From Gammaproteobacteria bacterium (GTDB lineage: Bacteria > Pseudomonadota > Gammaproteobacteria > UBA11654), in the NCBI GenBank assembly GCA_018672815.1, contig JABHDX010000090.1, positions 1 through 64,000 of the forward strand: 64,000 bases of DNA, written 5' to 3'. The position numbers and the translations under genes were made by a program. Below, one piece after another: positions 21,153 through 29,360 of the stretch. Position 1 is the stretch's first letter. Every line of letters begins with the position of its first letter. The notes under the pieces were generated by a model, which was not told the origin of the DNA, ran no database searches, and saw only the letters and a list, made by a program, of their open reading frames with translations.

Positions 21153-21893
21153 TTAAGATTCAGAATCCAATTTAGCTCTGAGGGATGTTGCTTCCATATA
21201 ACCAACAATCATTTCTCCTGAGTCTGTAATCAAAGTTGGTGTACCGCGAACATTGAACTCTAACCCAGTATTATAATGACTCTCCACTGGATCATCTAGA
21301 CAGGTCTCAGATCTAATCGAAGACCCTTTTTTTGCTCGTGTCATGGCTTTCAATCTATCTTCACTGCACCATACTTTTTGGGCTTTAAGCCAACTCTCTT
21401 TCCCCGGTCCAGTTCTTGGGAAGAAGAGATATCGAACCCTGATTCCTTGTTCCATGACTTGTTTTATCTGACTGTGAAATTTTCGACAATAACCACAATC
21501 TATATCAGTAAAAATTGTTACTGTACGATCAAAAGTATCAGGAGCAAAAATAACCATTGATTCTTCATTAATACTCTTTAACAACTCAATTCTGGATTTA
21601 GCTCTTAGTCCTTCTGTTATATTTTCATTGGTCTCCATGTCATAAATATCACCTCTTAATATATATTTGCCATCTTCTGAGACATAACCAACCATGGTGC
21701 CTATAGAGACAGAATATATACCTGGTATTTCCGATTCCGAAACAGTTGCCTCAGGCATAATTGTTGATAGCTCTTCAACAACTCTTTCTTTTGTTGCTAC
21801 AACTGATTTATTACTTTCTATTTCATTTGAAGTGAGGTCGCCAAAGACAGTAAGTGCTGCAATTAACAAAGTAATTTTTATCGTGTTTTTCAT
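21153..21893 (-). CDS. dsbC: Thiol:disulfide interchange protein DsbC
   Basis: Periplasmic disulfide isomerase. It has a signal peptide (MKNTIKITLLIAALTVFG), an N-terminal dimerisation domain, and a thioredoxin fold with the CGYC active site (DIDCGYCRKFH) and a cis-Pro loop (RGTPTLI). The frame also opens 15 codons upstream at 21938, inside xerD; the shorter start gives a normal signal peptide, so I prefer it, although no strong ribosome site precedes it. Both candidate starts encode MKNTI from nearly identical bases. xerD-dsbC is the usual order. Confidence 0.92.
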   Translation of the reverse strand: MKNTIKITLLIAALTVFGDLTSNEIESNKSVVATKERVVEELSTIMPEATVSESEIPGIYSVSIGTMVGYVSEDGKYILRGDIYDMETNENITEGLRAKSRIELLKSINEESMVIFAPDTFDRTVTIFTDIDCGYCRKFHSQIKQVMEQGIRVRYLFFPRTGPGKESWLKAQKVWCSEDRLKAMTRAKKGSSIRSETCLDDPVESHYNTGLEFNVRGTPTLITDSGEMIVGYMEATSLRAKLDSES

Positions 21894-21912
21894 AACTATT
21901 ATTATAAAATAT

Positions 21913-22827
21913 TTATCCCCTAGGATGGTGTTTTTCATGCATCTCTTTAAGTCTGGCTTGCGCTATGTGAGTATAAATTTGAGTTGTGGATAAATCACTA
22001 TGTCCCAAAAGCATTTGAACCACTCTAAGATCGGCACCATGATTGATTAAATGGGTAGCGAAGGCATGCCTGAGTGTATGTGGTGACAAATGAATCTCAA
22101 TACCCGCTTTTTTAGAATATTTCTTTATTATCTGCCAAAAAGCTTGCCTTGACATGGCATCAGAGGTTTTTGTGGGAAACAAATAATCTGTTTCTCGATC
22201 ACCAATAATTTCATTGAATGCTGTATCCAGATATTTTCTTAACCATCTTTGTGAAATAGCTCCTATAGGAACCAATCTTTCTTTGTCTCCTTTGCCAATT
22301 ACTCTAATAAAACCTTGATTCAAATTCAGCTGATTTTTCTTTAATGTTACTAACTCGGAAACTCGCAAACCAGTGGCATAAAGTAATTCCAACATGGTTC
22401 TATCTCTGCATCCTAAGGGTTTTTTAGCAATAGGAGCTTTAATAAGTCTCAATACTTGTTCTTCAGAAATAATTTGTGGCAAGGATCTACCTATTTTTGG
22501 CATAGATACTTTTTCTGTAGGATTATTATTAATCAATTCTTGCTGAAAAAGATATCCATAAAATCGCCTAAATGAAGACAACATTCTTGCAGAAGACCTT
22601 GAACTTGAACCATTTTTTGCTCTCTCAGAAATGTAATCCAACAGGTCGGCTCTAGAAATATTTTCTAAAGTAATATTTTTTTTAGTAGTCCAATACTCTA
22701 ACCCACTTAAATCTGATCGATAAGCATCCAGTGTTGCTTTTGATAAACCTTGTTCCAGCCAGATTGAATCTATAAAGTTATCAATACTGATTTTAGATTG
22801 AAAATCTTCTTTACTCATTTTTTTCAT
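21913..22827 (-). CDS. xerD: Site-specific tyrosine recombinase XerD
   Basis: Acts with XerC at dif to resolve chromosome dimers at cell division. An N-terminal SAM-like core-binding domain is followed by the catalytic domain with all six active-site residues: Arg155, Lys179, His250, Arg253, His276 and nucleophile Tyr285. The C-terminus HEKHHPRG is characteristic. Length 304 residues. An alternative start lies at the fourth codon. The chromosomal xerD-dsbC context marks it as the housekeeping recombinase rather than a mobile-element integrase. Confidence 0.95.
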   Translation of the reverse strand: MKKMSKEDFQSKISIDNFIDSIWLEQGLSKATLDAYRSDLSGLEYWTTKKNITLENISRADLLDYISERAKNGSSSRSSARMLSSFRRFYGYLFQQELINNNPTEKVSMPKIGRSLPQIISEEQVLRLIKAPIAKKPLGCRDRTMLELLYATGLRVSELVTLKKNQLNLNQGFIRVIGKGDKERLVPIGAISQRWLRKYLDTAFNEIIGDRETDYLFPTKTSDAMSRQAFWQIIKKYSKKAGIEIHLSPHTLRHAFATHLINHGADLRVVQMLLGHSDLSTTQIYTHIAQARLKEMHEKHHPRG

Positions 22828-22871
22828 GGTATTAGAGTATGTATCATATATTTATATTAATAAATAAACTG

Positions 22872-23603
22872 ATGAAAAGTCTTTCTTTATATATTTTTGG
22901 TTCTTGGGCATGGCTTGTTTTTATAATCATAGCTTTAGGAATGATTATTTGCTTACCATTTACTAGGAACATTGAATCTACTAGAAATTTAGCGAAAAAA
23001 TCCTGTTCACTGATCATAAAATTATTAAGACTAAATTTAATTGTTGAAGGCGAAGAAAACCTAGTAGATCGGCCTTCAATTCTTGTTGCTAATCATGCAA
23101 GCTATTCAGATCCTATGATTCTTGCTGCTGCATTGCCTCCCAAATTTGCTTACGTTGCTAAAAAAGAGCTAGGTCATATACCATTTGCTGAATATGTTTT
23201 AAGTAAGCTAGGGACTCATTTAGTTGATCGAATAAATCCCAAAAAAGGGGCTGAAGATTTCAAAAAAATTATATCAAGTAGTAAATCATCAAACTCAATT
23301 ATATTTTTTCCTGAAGCTACTTTTCTAAAAGAAGAAGGATTATTGAAATTTAAAAAAGGAGCTTTTTTAACCGCTATTAAAAATGATGTCCCTGTTATAC
23401 CTATCAGTATTTCAGGAAGTCGAACATTTCTAAGATCTGAAAGTTGGCTTCCTAAAAAAGTTGATTTTATTGTGTCTGTATCGCCGCCGATTGAAACCAA
23501 AGGCCAAGAGATAACTGCTGAAGAAATATCGGACCAATCAAGAGAAATGATATTAAGTAAGCTAGATGAACCAGACTTGCGTCATAAGTCTTTTAAAGCT
23601 TGA
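22872..23603 (+). CDS. plsC: 1-acyl-sn-glycerol-3-phosphate acyltransferase family protein
   Basis: Membrane acyltransferase of the PlsC family, likely making phosphatidic acid from lysophosphatidic acid. An N-terminal helix (about 8-32) precedes the NHASYSD motif (NHx4D catalytic), the FFPEATF substrate motif, and VPVIPISISGSR. The frame starts 11 codons earlier, but MKSLSLYIFGSW places the start just before the membrane helix and clear of the xerD promoter. It is divergent from xerD and its TGA abuts the TPR gene stop. Confidence 0.88.
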   Translation: MKSLSLYIFGSWAWLVFIIIALGMIICLPFTRNIESTRNLAKKSCSLIIKLLRLNLIVEGEENLVDRPSILVANHASYSDPMILAAALPPKFAYVAKKELGHIPFAEYVLSKLGTHLVDRINPKKGAEDFKKIISSSKSSNSIIFFPEATFLKEEGLLKFKKGAFLTAIKNDVPVIPISISGSRTFLRSESWLPKKVDFIVSVSPPIETKGQEITAEEISDQSREMILSKLDEPDLRHKSFKA

Positions 23604-24902
23604 TCAGTTGCCCTCTCTATCTGAAACATAATCGAGCCAAGCATCTGCATTCCTTTTATTCGTTTCAGTTCCAAATTCAACCGCTTTCGTAAAAGACTTA
23701 ATGGCCTCTTGGTATTCTTCCAATTCTGTATGTGCCATGCCTCTCAAAATATAAACATCTCCAATATTCTCGAGATTATTATCATTTAATGCTTGGTGTG
23801 TTGCTAATTTTATACCATTCCAATCACCCTTTTCATTTAAGAGCATAGCTTTTTGAATATAAAGCTTACCCTCATTTGTCATTGGAGCTAATACATCGAT
23901 CACAGCAATTGCCTGATCAAATTCTCTAGCCGCTGTCCAAGCTCCCAAGAGTAGCTTGAGGTTATCTTCATTTTTCTCAATTAGTCCTGAATCCATATTC
24001 TCTTCGATTATGATTGCAGCTTGATAAGGTATCTCAAGATATAAACTCAATCTTGCAAGATTCTCTATGGATTCTTTTTTACTTAATGCATCATTTTTAT
24101 AACCTAAACTTAATGCTGCCAATGCATCGGTATCTTTTTGCATTTCCATATAAGCACCCGCCATTGTCTCCCAATACTTTTCCTTTTCTGGCCAAAAAGT
24201 TGAGAGTGTTTTTACAACTGTGACAGCTTCTTCATATCTTTGGTTTAAAAATAAAATAGCTACCTCAAGCTGTAACCAACTTTCTTTTGGCTTAAGTGAT
24301 TTAATATTTGCAATGTGTATATAGGGCAAAGCTTCTAAGGGTTCGCCTTTCTGAAAATAGGCGATGCCCATCATAATATAAGATTCAGCTGCAGGGTCTA
24401 ACTCATGTTTATAGAATTCCATTAAAGAGTTAATTGCTAAATCCCATTTCTCCTGAGAACCATATAAACTAGCAAGATTAAAAACAGTGCTTTGGTGTTG
24501 TGAATTTGATAGATAATTTAAATCGATACATTTCTTAAAAACATCAATGGCTGAATTAGTATCATTTTGCTGAACATAAACAAAACCCATAAATTGATAA
24601 ATGACAGCTTTTTCGTAATTAGATAAGTTCCAATCCAACATTAAACTTAAATTTTTGAGGGCACCATCAAGATCCCCATCTCCAAAACGATCAGCAACGC
24701 CTTCAAGTTTCTTATTGACATTATAGGACATCTTCTTTGCAGAAGATGCACGGTCTATAATGATTCTATTTTCATTCAAAGGATGATATGACTCAAAGTC
24801 ATTTGGATATAAAACTGAACTGGTAGATACCGATAAAATAGAAATTATTATTAGTTTACCAATGCTGTTTTTTGAACTATTTTTCTTTATAAAACTACCC
24901 AT
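23604..24902 (-). CDS. TPR protein of the TonB operon
   Basis: Exported tetratricopeptide-repeat protein, last gene of the TonB-ExbBD operon. An N-terminal signal sequence or anchor (about 16-32) is followed by about eight TPR-like helical pairs (for example NDTNSAIDVFKKCIDLN, KGEPLEALPYIHIAN, EEYQEAIKSFTKAVEFG). Its frame overlaps the end of tonB by several bases. TPR proteins occur at this place in TonB2/TtpC-type operons and may help energised TonB reach receptors; that role is inferred. Two adjacent Met codons open the frame; I use the second. Confidence 0.8.
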   Translation of the reverse strand: MGSFIKKNSSKNSIGKLIIISILSVSTSSVLYPNDFESYHPLNENRIIIDRASSAKKMSYNVNKKLEGVADRFGDGDLDGALKNLSLMLDWNLSNYEKAVIYQFMGFVYVQQNDTNSAIDVFKKCIDLNYLSNSQHQSTVFNLASLYGSQEKWDLAINSLMEFYKHELDPAAESYIMMGIAYFQKGEPLEALPYIHIANIKSLKPKESWLQLEVAILFLNQRYEEAVTVVKTLSTFWPEKEKYWETMAGAYMEMQKDTDALAALSLGYKNDALSKKESIENLARLSLYLEIPYQAAIIIEENMDSGLIEKNEDNLKLLLGAWTAAREFDQAIAVIDVLAPMTNEGKLYIQKAMLLNEKGDWNGIKLATHQALNDNNLENIGDVYILRGMAHTELEEYQEAIKSFTKAVEFGTETNKRNADAWLDYVSDREGN

Positions 24903-25548
24903 CAAGCTTAAAATCTAACCTTTGAATTGCTTTTCTCTCAACAGCAACACCATTAATGATTCTTGGTTTGAATTTCCATTTCAAAACGGCTCTGATGACA
25001 CTCCTATCAAACATTCTTTTAGGAATTGATTCTATAATAGAGGCACCACGAACACTGCCATCAGAGGCAATAGTCACTTCAACAATAACATACCCTTCTA
25101 TGCCCTCAATTAAGGCTTCTCTTGGCCACTGAGGGTCAATTCTTACAATGGGAAGAACATCACCTTCGGCTAAAGGATTGCCTTCCCAGTTACCTAAAAA
25201 AGGACCTCCTCCTGCAATGGTTGGTAAATCTATATTAGGTATTTCTATTTTAATTTTATTGACAGTAGGTTTAGCTTGCTTTTGGACAACAAGCTTCGGT
25301 GGAGGTGGAGGCTCTTTTGGTGGAGTGGGTTTCTTGGGCTTAACCCTATCTTTAAAACTTAGGCTTTCATCATCCTTGATTCGAATAAATTCCAATATCT
25401 GACTATCAGCAGATGTTTTATAATTTTGATCCCCAGAATCAATTAAAGCCTGCATTAAGAAAAATAAAAATAGTGAAACAATGACTCCTAAAATCATTGC
25501 TGATAAATATCTCATTTCTGGTTTGAATGTTAGAATAGCAAAGTTCAT
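24895..25548 (-). CDS. tonB: Energy transducer TonB
   Basis: Transmits proton-motive energy to outer-membrane receptors. One N-terminal transmembrane helix (about 14-36), a charged and proline-rich linker (PKKPTPPKEPPPPPK, about 72-86), and a C-terminal TonB domain with PREALIEGIEGYVIVEVTI and RAVLKWKFKPRIING. At 217 residues it is close to TonB2-type proteins. It follows two ExbD genes. No TonB-dependent receptor lies in the window, so the substrate is unknown. Confidence 0.94.
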   Translation of the reverse strand: MNFAILTFKPEMRYLSAMILGVIVSLFLFFLMQALIDSGDQNYKTSADSQILEFIRIKDDESLSFKDRVKPKKPTPPKEPPPPPKLVVQKQAKPTVNKIKIEIPNIDLPTIAGGGPFLGNWEGNPLAEGDVLPIVRIDPQWPREALIEGIEGYVIVEVTIASDGSVRGASIIESIPKRMFDRSVIRAVLKWKFKPRIINGVAVERKAIQRLDFKLDG

Positions 25549-25553
25549 ATAGA

Positions 25554-25955
25554 TTATTTTTCCTTTGCAGAAAGAGACACTTTAGAGATACCACTCAATC
25601 TTATTTGGTCCATAATATCAATGACTAAACCTGTTGAAGCTAACTCGTCAGCAACCACTACAACACTGCTTTCAGGGTTCTCTGAATGCGCTGACTCCAT
25701 GAGTATTCTTACCATTTCAAGCTCAATAGGACCTTTATTCATCCAGATCTGATCATTAGGCGAGACCGCTATCAGTATATTACCTCGTTCTGCTCTTCTT
25801 GCTGTTTCTGCCTCAGGTCTACTTGGATCTATTCCTGTTTCCTTAATAAAAGAAGTAGTCACAATAAAAAAGATCAACATAATAAAAACAATATCCATCA
25901 TGGGTGTAATATTTATCTCACTATCCTCTTCTATTCTTTTCCTTCTTCTTAACAT
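25554..25955 (-). CDS. exbD: ExbD biopolymer transport protein (second copy)
   Basis: Membrane-anchored subunit of the ExbB-ExbD-TonB motor. It has a basic N-terminus, the motif EINITPMMDIVFIMLIFF with the proton-path Asp21, and a periplasmic domain. Length 133 residues. It is a close paralogue of the upstream ExbD, with the same length and near-identical membrane segment, four bases away. Its periplasmic part has diverged, so the pair may form hetero-oligomers. tonB follows after five bases. Confidence 0.94.
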   Translation of the reverse strand: MLRRRKRIEEDSEINITPMMDIVFIMLIFFIVTTSFIKETGIDPSRPEAETARRAERGNILIAVSPNDQIWMNKGPIELEMVRILMESAHSENPESSVVVVADELASTGLVIDIMDQIRLSGISKVSLSAKEK

Positions 25956-25959
25956 AGTC

Positions 25960-26361
25960 TTATTTTTGAGCTGCTATTGATACATTTGAAGCACCAGCTA
26001 ACCTAGATTGATCTATAACTTTAACTAAAAAACCAGCATCTGCCTCTCTATCTGAGACAACAACCACAGAAGCTTGGGGTTTCAAAGCTAAATTAGACTC
26101 AATATTAGCTCTGACTGCATCTAAATTGATCAAACGATCCTGAATAAAGATTTGCCCTTCTGATGAAATACGAACAGAAATAACTTCTGATTTTTTTTGT
26201 TCTTTGATGGGTGATTTTGTTGGCCTATTAACATCTATTGAAATCTCTTTAACAAATGAAGTGGTCACTATAAAAAAGATCAACATAATAAAAACAATAT
26301 CCAGCATTGGTGTAATGTTTATCTCGCTTGCTTCTTGTTTTTTTGTGAATCGTCTTCTCAT
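25960..26361 (-). CDS. exbD: ExbD biopolymer transport protein (first copy)
   Basis: First of two tandem ExbD proteins in the TonB operon. EINITPMLDIVFIMLIFF carries the conserved Asp21 of the proton path in its single membrane helix; a periplasmic domain follows. Length 133 residues. It starts two bases after the ExbB stop. Both copies keep the key aspartate, so neither looks inactive, and the duplication appears functional rather than decaying. Confidence 0.94.
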   Translation of the reverse strand: MRRRFTKKQEASEINITPMLDIVFIMLIFFIVTTSFVKEISIDVNRPTKSPIKEQKKSEVISVRISSEGQIFIQDRLINLDAVRANIESNLALKPQASVVVVSDREADAGFLVKVIDQSRLAGASNVSIAAQK

Positions 26362-26363
26362 AT

Positions 26364-26975
26364 TTATTCAATAATTAAATGATCGGCGGCCTTATCTATC
26401 TCATCTTCAGATTTTCTTTTAAGCATATTAGCAATATAGACTCCTGATATAGCAGCTACAAGACCAGCCATTGTTGGAATTGTTGCTTGAGATACACCGC
26501 TCGCCATTAATCTTGCATTACCCGTGCCAAAAAAGGTCATAACATCGAAAACCTTAATCATGCCAACCACAGTTCCTAGCAATCCAAGCAAAGGCAAAAT
26601 CTGCATCATTGTTTCAATTGTAAGAATAAATTGTTTTGAATTGATGGATAGTTCTGAAATCATTTGCTCTTTAATTTTTTTCGAATACCAATTGAGAGAC
26701 AGATTCATTGCATTCCAGTCATCCGAAGTCTTTTTTATCCTCACTGGAAGAACGTAATAAAAAAACCAAAAACGCTCCACAATTAGAGTCCACATAATGA
26801 CAGTGACAATAAGTATCCCCCATAAAACAGGACCTCCTGCTTCAAAAAAATCTCTGATGTCATTAAAAACAATTATTAAAATGGCAAATAATGCTGAAAA
26901 CATTAGAACTGAAAGAACCCATAATTCTTTTGAATTTAAGTAGACTTGAATTTTTTTTAGTATGGAATAATTCAT
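26364..26975 (-). CDS. exbB: ExbB/TolQ/MotA-family proton channel subunit
   Basis: Inner-membrane subunit of the TonB energising complex. Three transmembrane helices are predicted, with the family signature LPLLGLLGTVVGMIKVFDVMTFFG and GVSQATIPTMAGLVAAI. The ATG at 26975 gives 203 residues; a GTG three codons upstream is possible and neither has a strong ribosome site. It is the short ExbB of the operon; a longer ExbB-like protein with a periplasmic extension is encoded just upstream, as in the Vibrio TonB2/TtpC systems. Confidence 0.92.
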   Translation of the reverse strand: MNYSILKKIQVYLNSKELWVLSVLMFSALFAILIIVFNDIRDFFEAGGPVLWGILIVTVIMWTLIVERFWFFYYVLPVRIKKTSDDWNAMNLSLNWYSKKIKEQMISELSINSKQFILTIETMMQILPLLGLLGTVVGMIKVFDVMTFFGTGNARLMASGVSQATIPTMAGLVAAISGVYIANMLKRKSEDEIDKAADHLIIE

Positions 26976-26994
26976 TACTTTCACGATTATGAAA

Positions 26995-28410
26995 TTATTT
27001 TTTTATTGCATTTCTCGCAATTAAACCAGCACTTTGCTCTTCAAGAATCTCGATCAAGGAGCCACTCCAACTGGTTAATATACTGTGCAAGAAAACCAAA
27101 GGAATAGCGACTATCAATCCAAGCATGGTTGTGACCAAAGCTTGTGATATTCCTCCTGCCATTAATTTAGGATCGCCTGTTCCAAAAAGAGTCAAAGCTT
27201 GAAATGTTGCAATCATTCCAACCACTGTCCCTAAAAGACCTAATAATGGAGCAACTGCAGCAAAGACCTTAATAATGCTATGGTATTTTTCTAATTTTGG
27301 AACTTCTCTCAAAATTGCTTCATCAACTTTTAGTTCTAGCGATTCTACAGTAGCAGCTTCATTCTCAGTGTAGACTGATAGTATTCTTCCGAGTGCATTG
27401 TCACTTGAAATATCAGTGTTCGAAAGCTGTCTCTCAATAGCCTCTCCTTCTTTTCTTAGGATTCTCAACCTCCATAATGATAAAACCACACCAATAAAAC
27501 CAATTAAAATAATAAAATAACCAACCACACCCCCTTGATTAATTCTTTCACTAAGTCCAGGTGCTTGTATTAATAACCCAAGTATTTGTCCCCTACTAGG
27601 ATCAACAGCCATTGTCACAAACCCTTTGTTCGCTTTGAATAAATCATCAGCCATAGATCTATATCTTCTAGCTGGTTGCCTTGCTAAGACTTGCAGTGTT
27701 TGTGTTTCAGGGACAAACTTTAAAAAGAAATTTTCTGTGATCGCATTAAACACGCCGACTCTCACAATTTCAGCATTCGCTAATGAGCCTCCTGGTAAAA
27801 CAACTTCTCCTTGAAAGCGCTCAACACGACCAGATTGTGTCATTTCTTCAAGCATTGAAACCACTAAACTCTTCATTTGACTAATTGAAGGTAGGCCTTT
27901 GGTTTCTGCCATCACTGCCAAAGCAATTTCACGATTAGGAAACTGCAATGAAACAATTGAATTTTTTACTGTAGCTATTACTTCACCGGCAACTTGCCTA
28001 AAGACTCCGAAAAGTTCTCCAAAATTACCAATCCTAATTCTCAAAGTCTCTCCAATCTCCTCAAGAATCTTCTCATTATTTTCGAACTCACTTTGCAGCC
28101 TAATACTTCTTTCTTCTTCTTCCTGAAGCCTTAATTTTGCTTGATCAAGCAAGAATTTTTGCTGATCTCTAGCATCAATGAACTGTTCCTCTCTTTTAGA
28201 ATTTACGACTGATGTTTGAAATCCATCACTTCGAGTAATTTCAAGCAGTTTCTGCATTGTTAGAATATCTTTAAGGCTCTCAAGGTCTTTCCGATTTTCA
28301 AGAGACATTTCATCACCTTCTATCTGTGCATCTTCTTGAGCTATTGAGCTAATACTCAGCACCATTACAAAAATAAAGATAAAGGAAATATTTGATTTAT
28401 AAAATTTCAT
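26995..28410 (-). CDS. TtpC-like large ExbB/TolQ-family protein
   Basis: Large MotA/TolQ/ExbB-family protein like TtpC, an extra subunit of TonB2-type systems. It has an N-terminal signal or helix (about 8-24), a long periplasmic coiled-coil region (about 60-125), a helix near residues 298-318, and the C-terminal channel domain with APLLGLLGTVVGMIATFQALTLFG. Length 471 residues agrees with TtpC. It overlaps the DUF3450 gene by ATGA and precedes the short exbB by ten bases. Confidence 0.88.
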   Translation of the reverse strand: MKFYKSNISFIFIFVMVLSISSIAQEDAQIEGDEMSLENRKDLESLKDILTMQKLLEITRSDGFQTSVVNSKREEQFIDARDQQKFLLDQAKLRLQEEEERSIRLQSEFENNEKILEEIGETLRIRIGNFGELFGVFRQVAGEVIATVKNSIVSLQFPNREIALAVMAETKGLPSISQMKSLVVSMLEEMTQSGRVERFQGEVVLPGGSLANAEIVRVGVFNAITENFFLKFVPETQTLQVLARQPARRYRSMADDLFKANKGFVTMAVDPSRGQILGLLIQAPGLSERINQGGVVGYFIILIGFIGVVLSLWRLRILRKEGEAIERQLSNTDISSDNALGRILSVYTENEAATVESLELKVDEAILREVPKLEKYHSIIKVFAAVAPLLGLLGTVVGMIATFQALTLFGTGDPKLMAGGISQALVTTMLGLIVAIPLVFLHSILTSWSGSLIEILEEQSAGLIARNAIKK

Positions 28411-29231
28411 TGAACTATTCCAGGTGCTTCAATTGGAAGCTCAATGAGGTCTGGAGTCACTTGTTTTTTTGCAATTCTAAGGCCTTGCTGGACATAATCG
28501 GTATACTCTCTCGATAAATCCTGCCATTGATTTAATTCTTTATTCCAAAAACCAGTCTCATCTTGATTGGGTGTTTGATAAGTTAATGAGGTTCTTCCTA
28601 CTCTCAGGAAATCAACCTGTCTTGTTTGGCCTTCAATATCTAGAAAACCACTATAGGCTTCAATATCTGCTCCGTAACTGGTCTCGATTTGATAAGCATC
28701 CATAATTTGCCTATATTTCTCAGAAACAGTAATGTCAGATTGATCCATGATGATTCTTAATCTTGCGATTCTTTGTTTCCTTTCTTCCAATAAGAATGGA
28801 ATATCTAGATCAATAAACTTATCGAGAGTATCGATACTCTCCAACATTAAGGGAACGATACCCCTTTCTACAATTGCAAAATCAACCAATTGCTGGTTAA
28901 TGTCTTTAATTTGTAATTCTTGATCATCAATTAATCTTTCAACGTATTCATTGTATGAAATCAATCGATCAATTTGTTGCAAAACCAACCGATATTCACC
29001 TAGTAATTCTTGTGTTTGATTAGATAGATTGGAAATTTTGACTTGGGATTTCTGTGATCCCTCAGTTGTACTAGTTTGCACAACAAGACTATCGCCCAAA
29101 ATATCAATTGGATTTGGGAGTATTATTGCTTCTTCATTATTCGATTGAGAATAAACTATGGAACCCACAAAGAGGAATACAGCCGTTATAAAAAATAAAT
29201 AGCCTTTCTTTTTTATTTTCTTTTCTATCAT
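28407..29231 (-). CDS. DUF3450 periplasmic coiled-coil protein of the TonB operon
   Basis: First gene of the TonB operon. A cleavable signal peptide (basic MIEKKIKKK, then a hydrophobic stretch to about residue 29) leads into a long helical, coiled-coil prone domain (for example LVLQQIDRLISYNEYVE). DUF3450 proteins are regularly encoded before TtpC-ExbB-ExbD-TonB, so a structural role in the energising complex is likely, but no activity is known. Length 274 residues. The operon promoter should lie just upstream, in or before the 129-base gap to the ETF-QO gene. Confidence 0.85.
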   Translation of the reverse strand: MIEKKIKKKGYLFFITAVFLFVGSIVYSQSNNEEAIILPNPIDILGDSLVVQTSTTEGSQKSQVKISNLSNQTQELLGEYRLVLQQIDRLISYNEYVERLIDDQELQIKDINQQLVDFAIVERGIVPLMLESIDTLDKFIDLDIPFLLEERKQRIARLRIIMDQSDITVSEKYRQIMDAYQIETSYGADIEAYSGFLDIEGQTRQVDFLRVGRTSLTYQTPNQDETGFWNKELNQWQDLSREYTDYVQQGLRIAKKQVTPDLIELPIEAPGIVQ

Positions 29232-29239
29232 AATGTATA

Positions 29240-29353
29240 TTACTTTGAACCCATTCTTAGTAATCTAAAATCTAATTCACCATTAAAATTTATCAGAATA
29301 AAGCCTTTAGTTAAAGGTTCTAAGAGATCGTTTTTATAATTGCTTTGATCCAT
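29240..29353 (-). CDS. Possible 37-residue small protein
   Basis: A 38-codon frame (starts MDQSNYKNDLL, ends LLRMGSK) begins seven bases after the ETF-QO stop and fills one of the longer gaps of this compact genome. No ribosome site is seen and no membrane helix is present. It could be coupled to ETF-QO or be chance. A short inverted repeat CCTTT-AGTT-AAAGG lies within it (29304-29317). Confidence 0.25.
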   Translation of the reverse strand: MDQSNYKNDLLEPLTKGFILINFNGELDFRLLRMGSK

Positions 29354-29360
29354 TAATTAA

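Noticed and set aside
21913..22827. Tyrosine recombinase as a sign of a mobile element
   Set aside because: Sequence details and the dsbC neighbour mark it as chromosomal XerD.
29304..29317. Short inverted repeat CCTTT-AGTT-AAAGG as terminator of the ETF-QO gene
   Set aside because: Only five base pairs and no following T-run on the minus strand.
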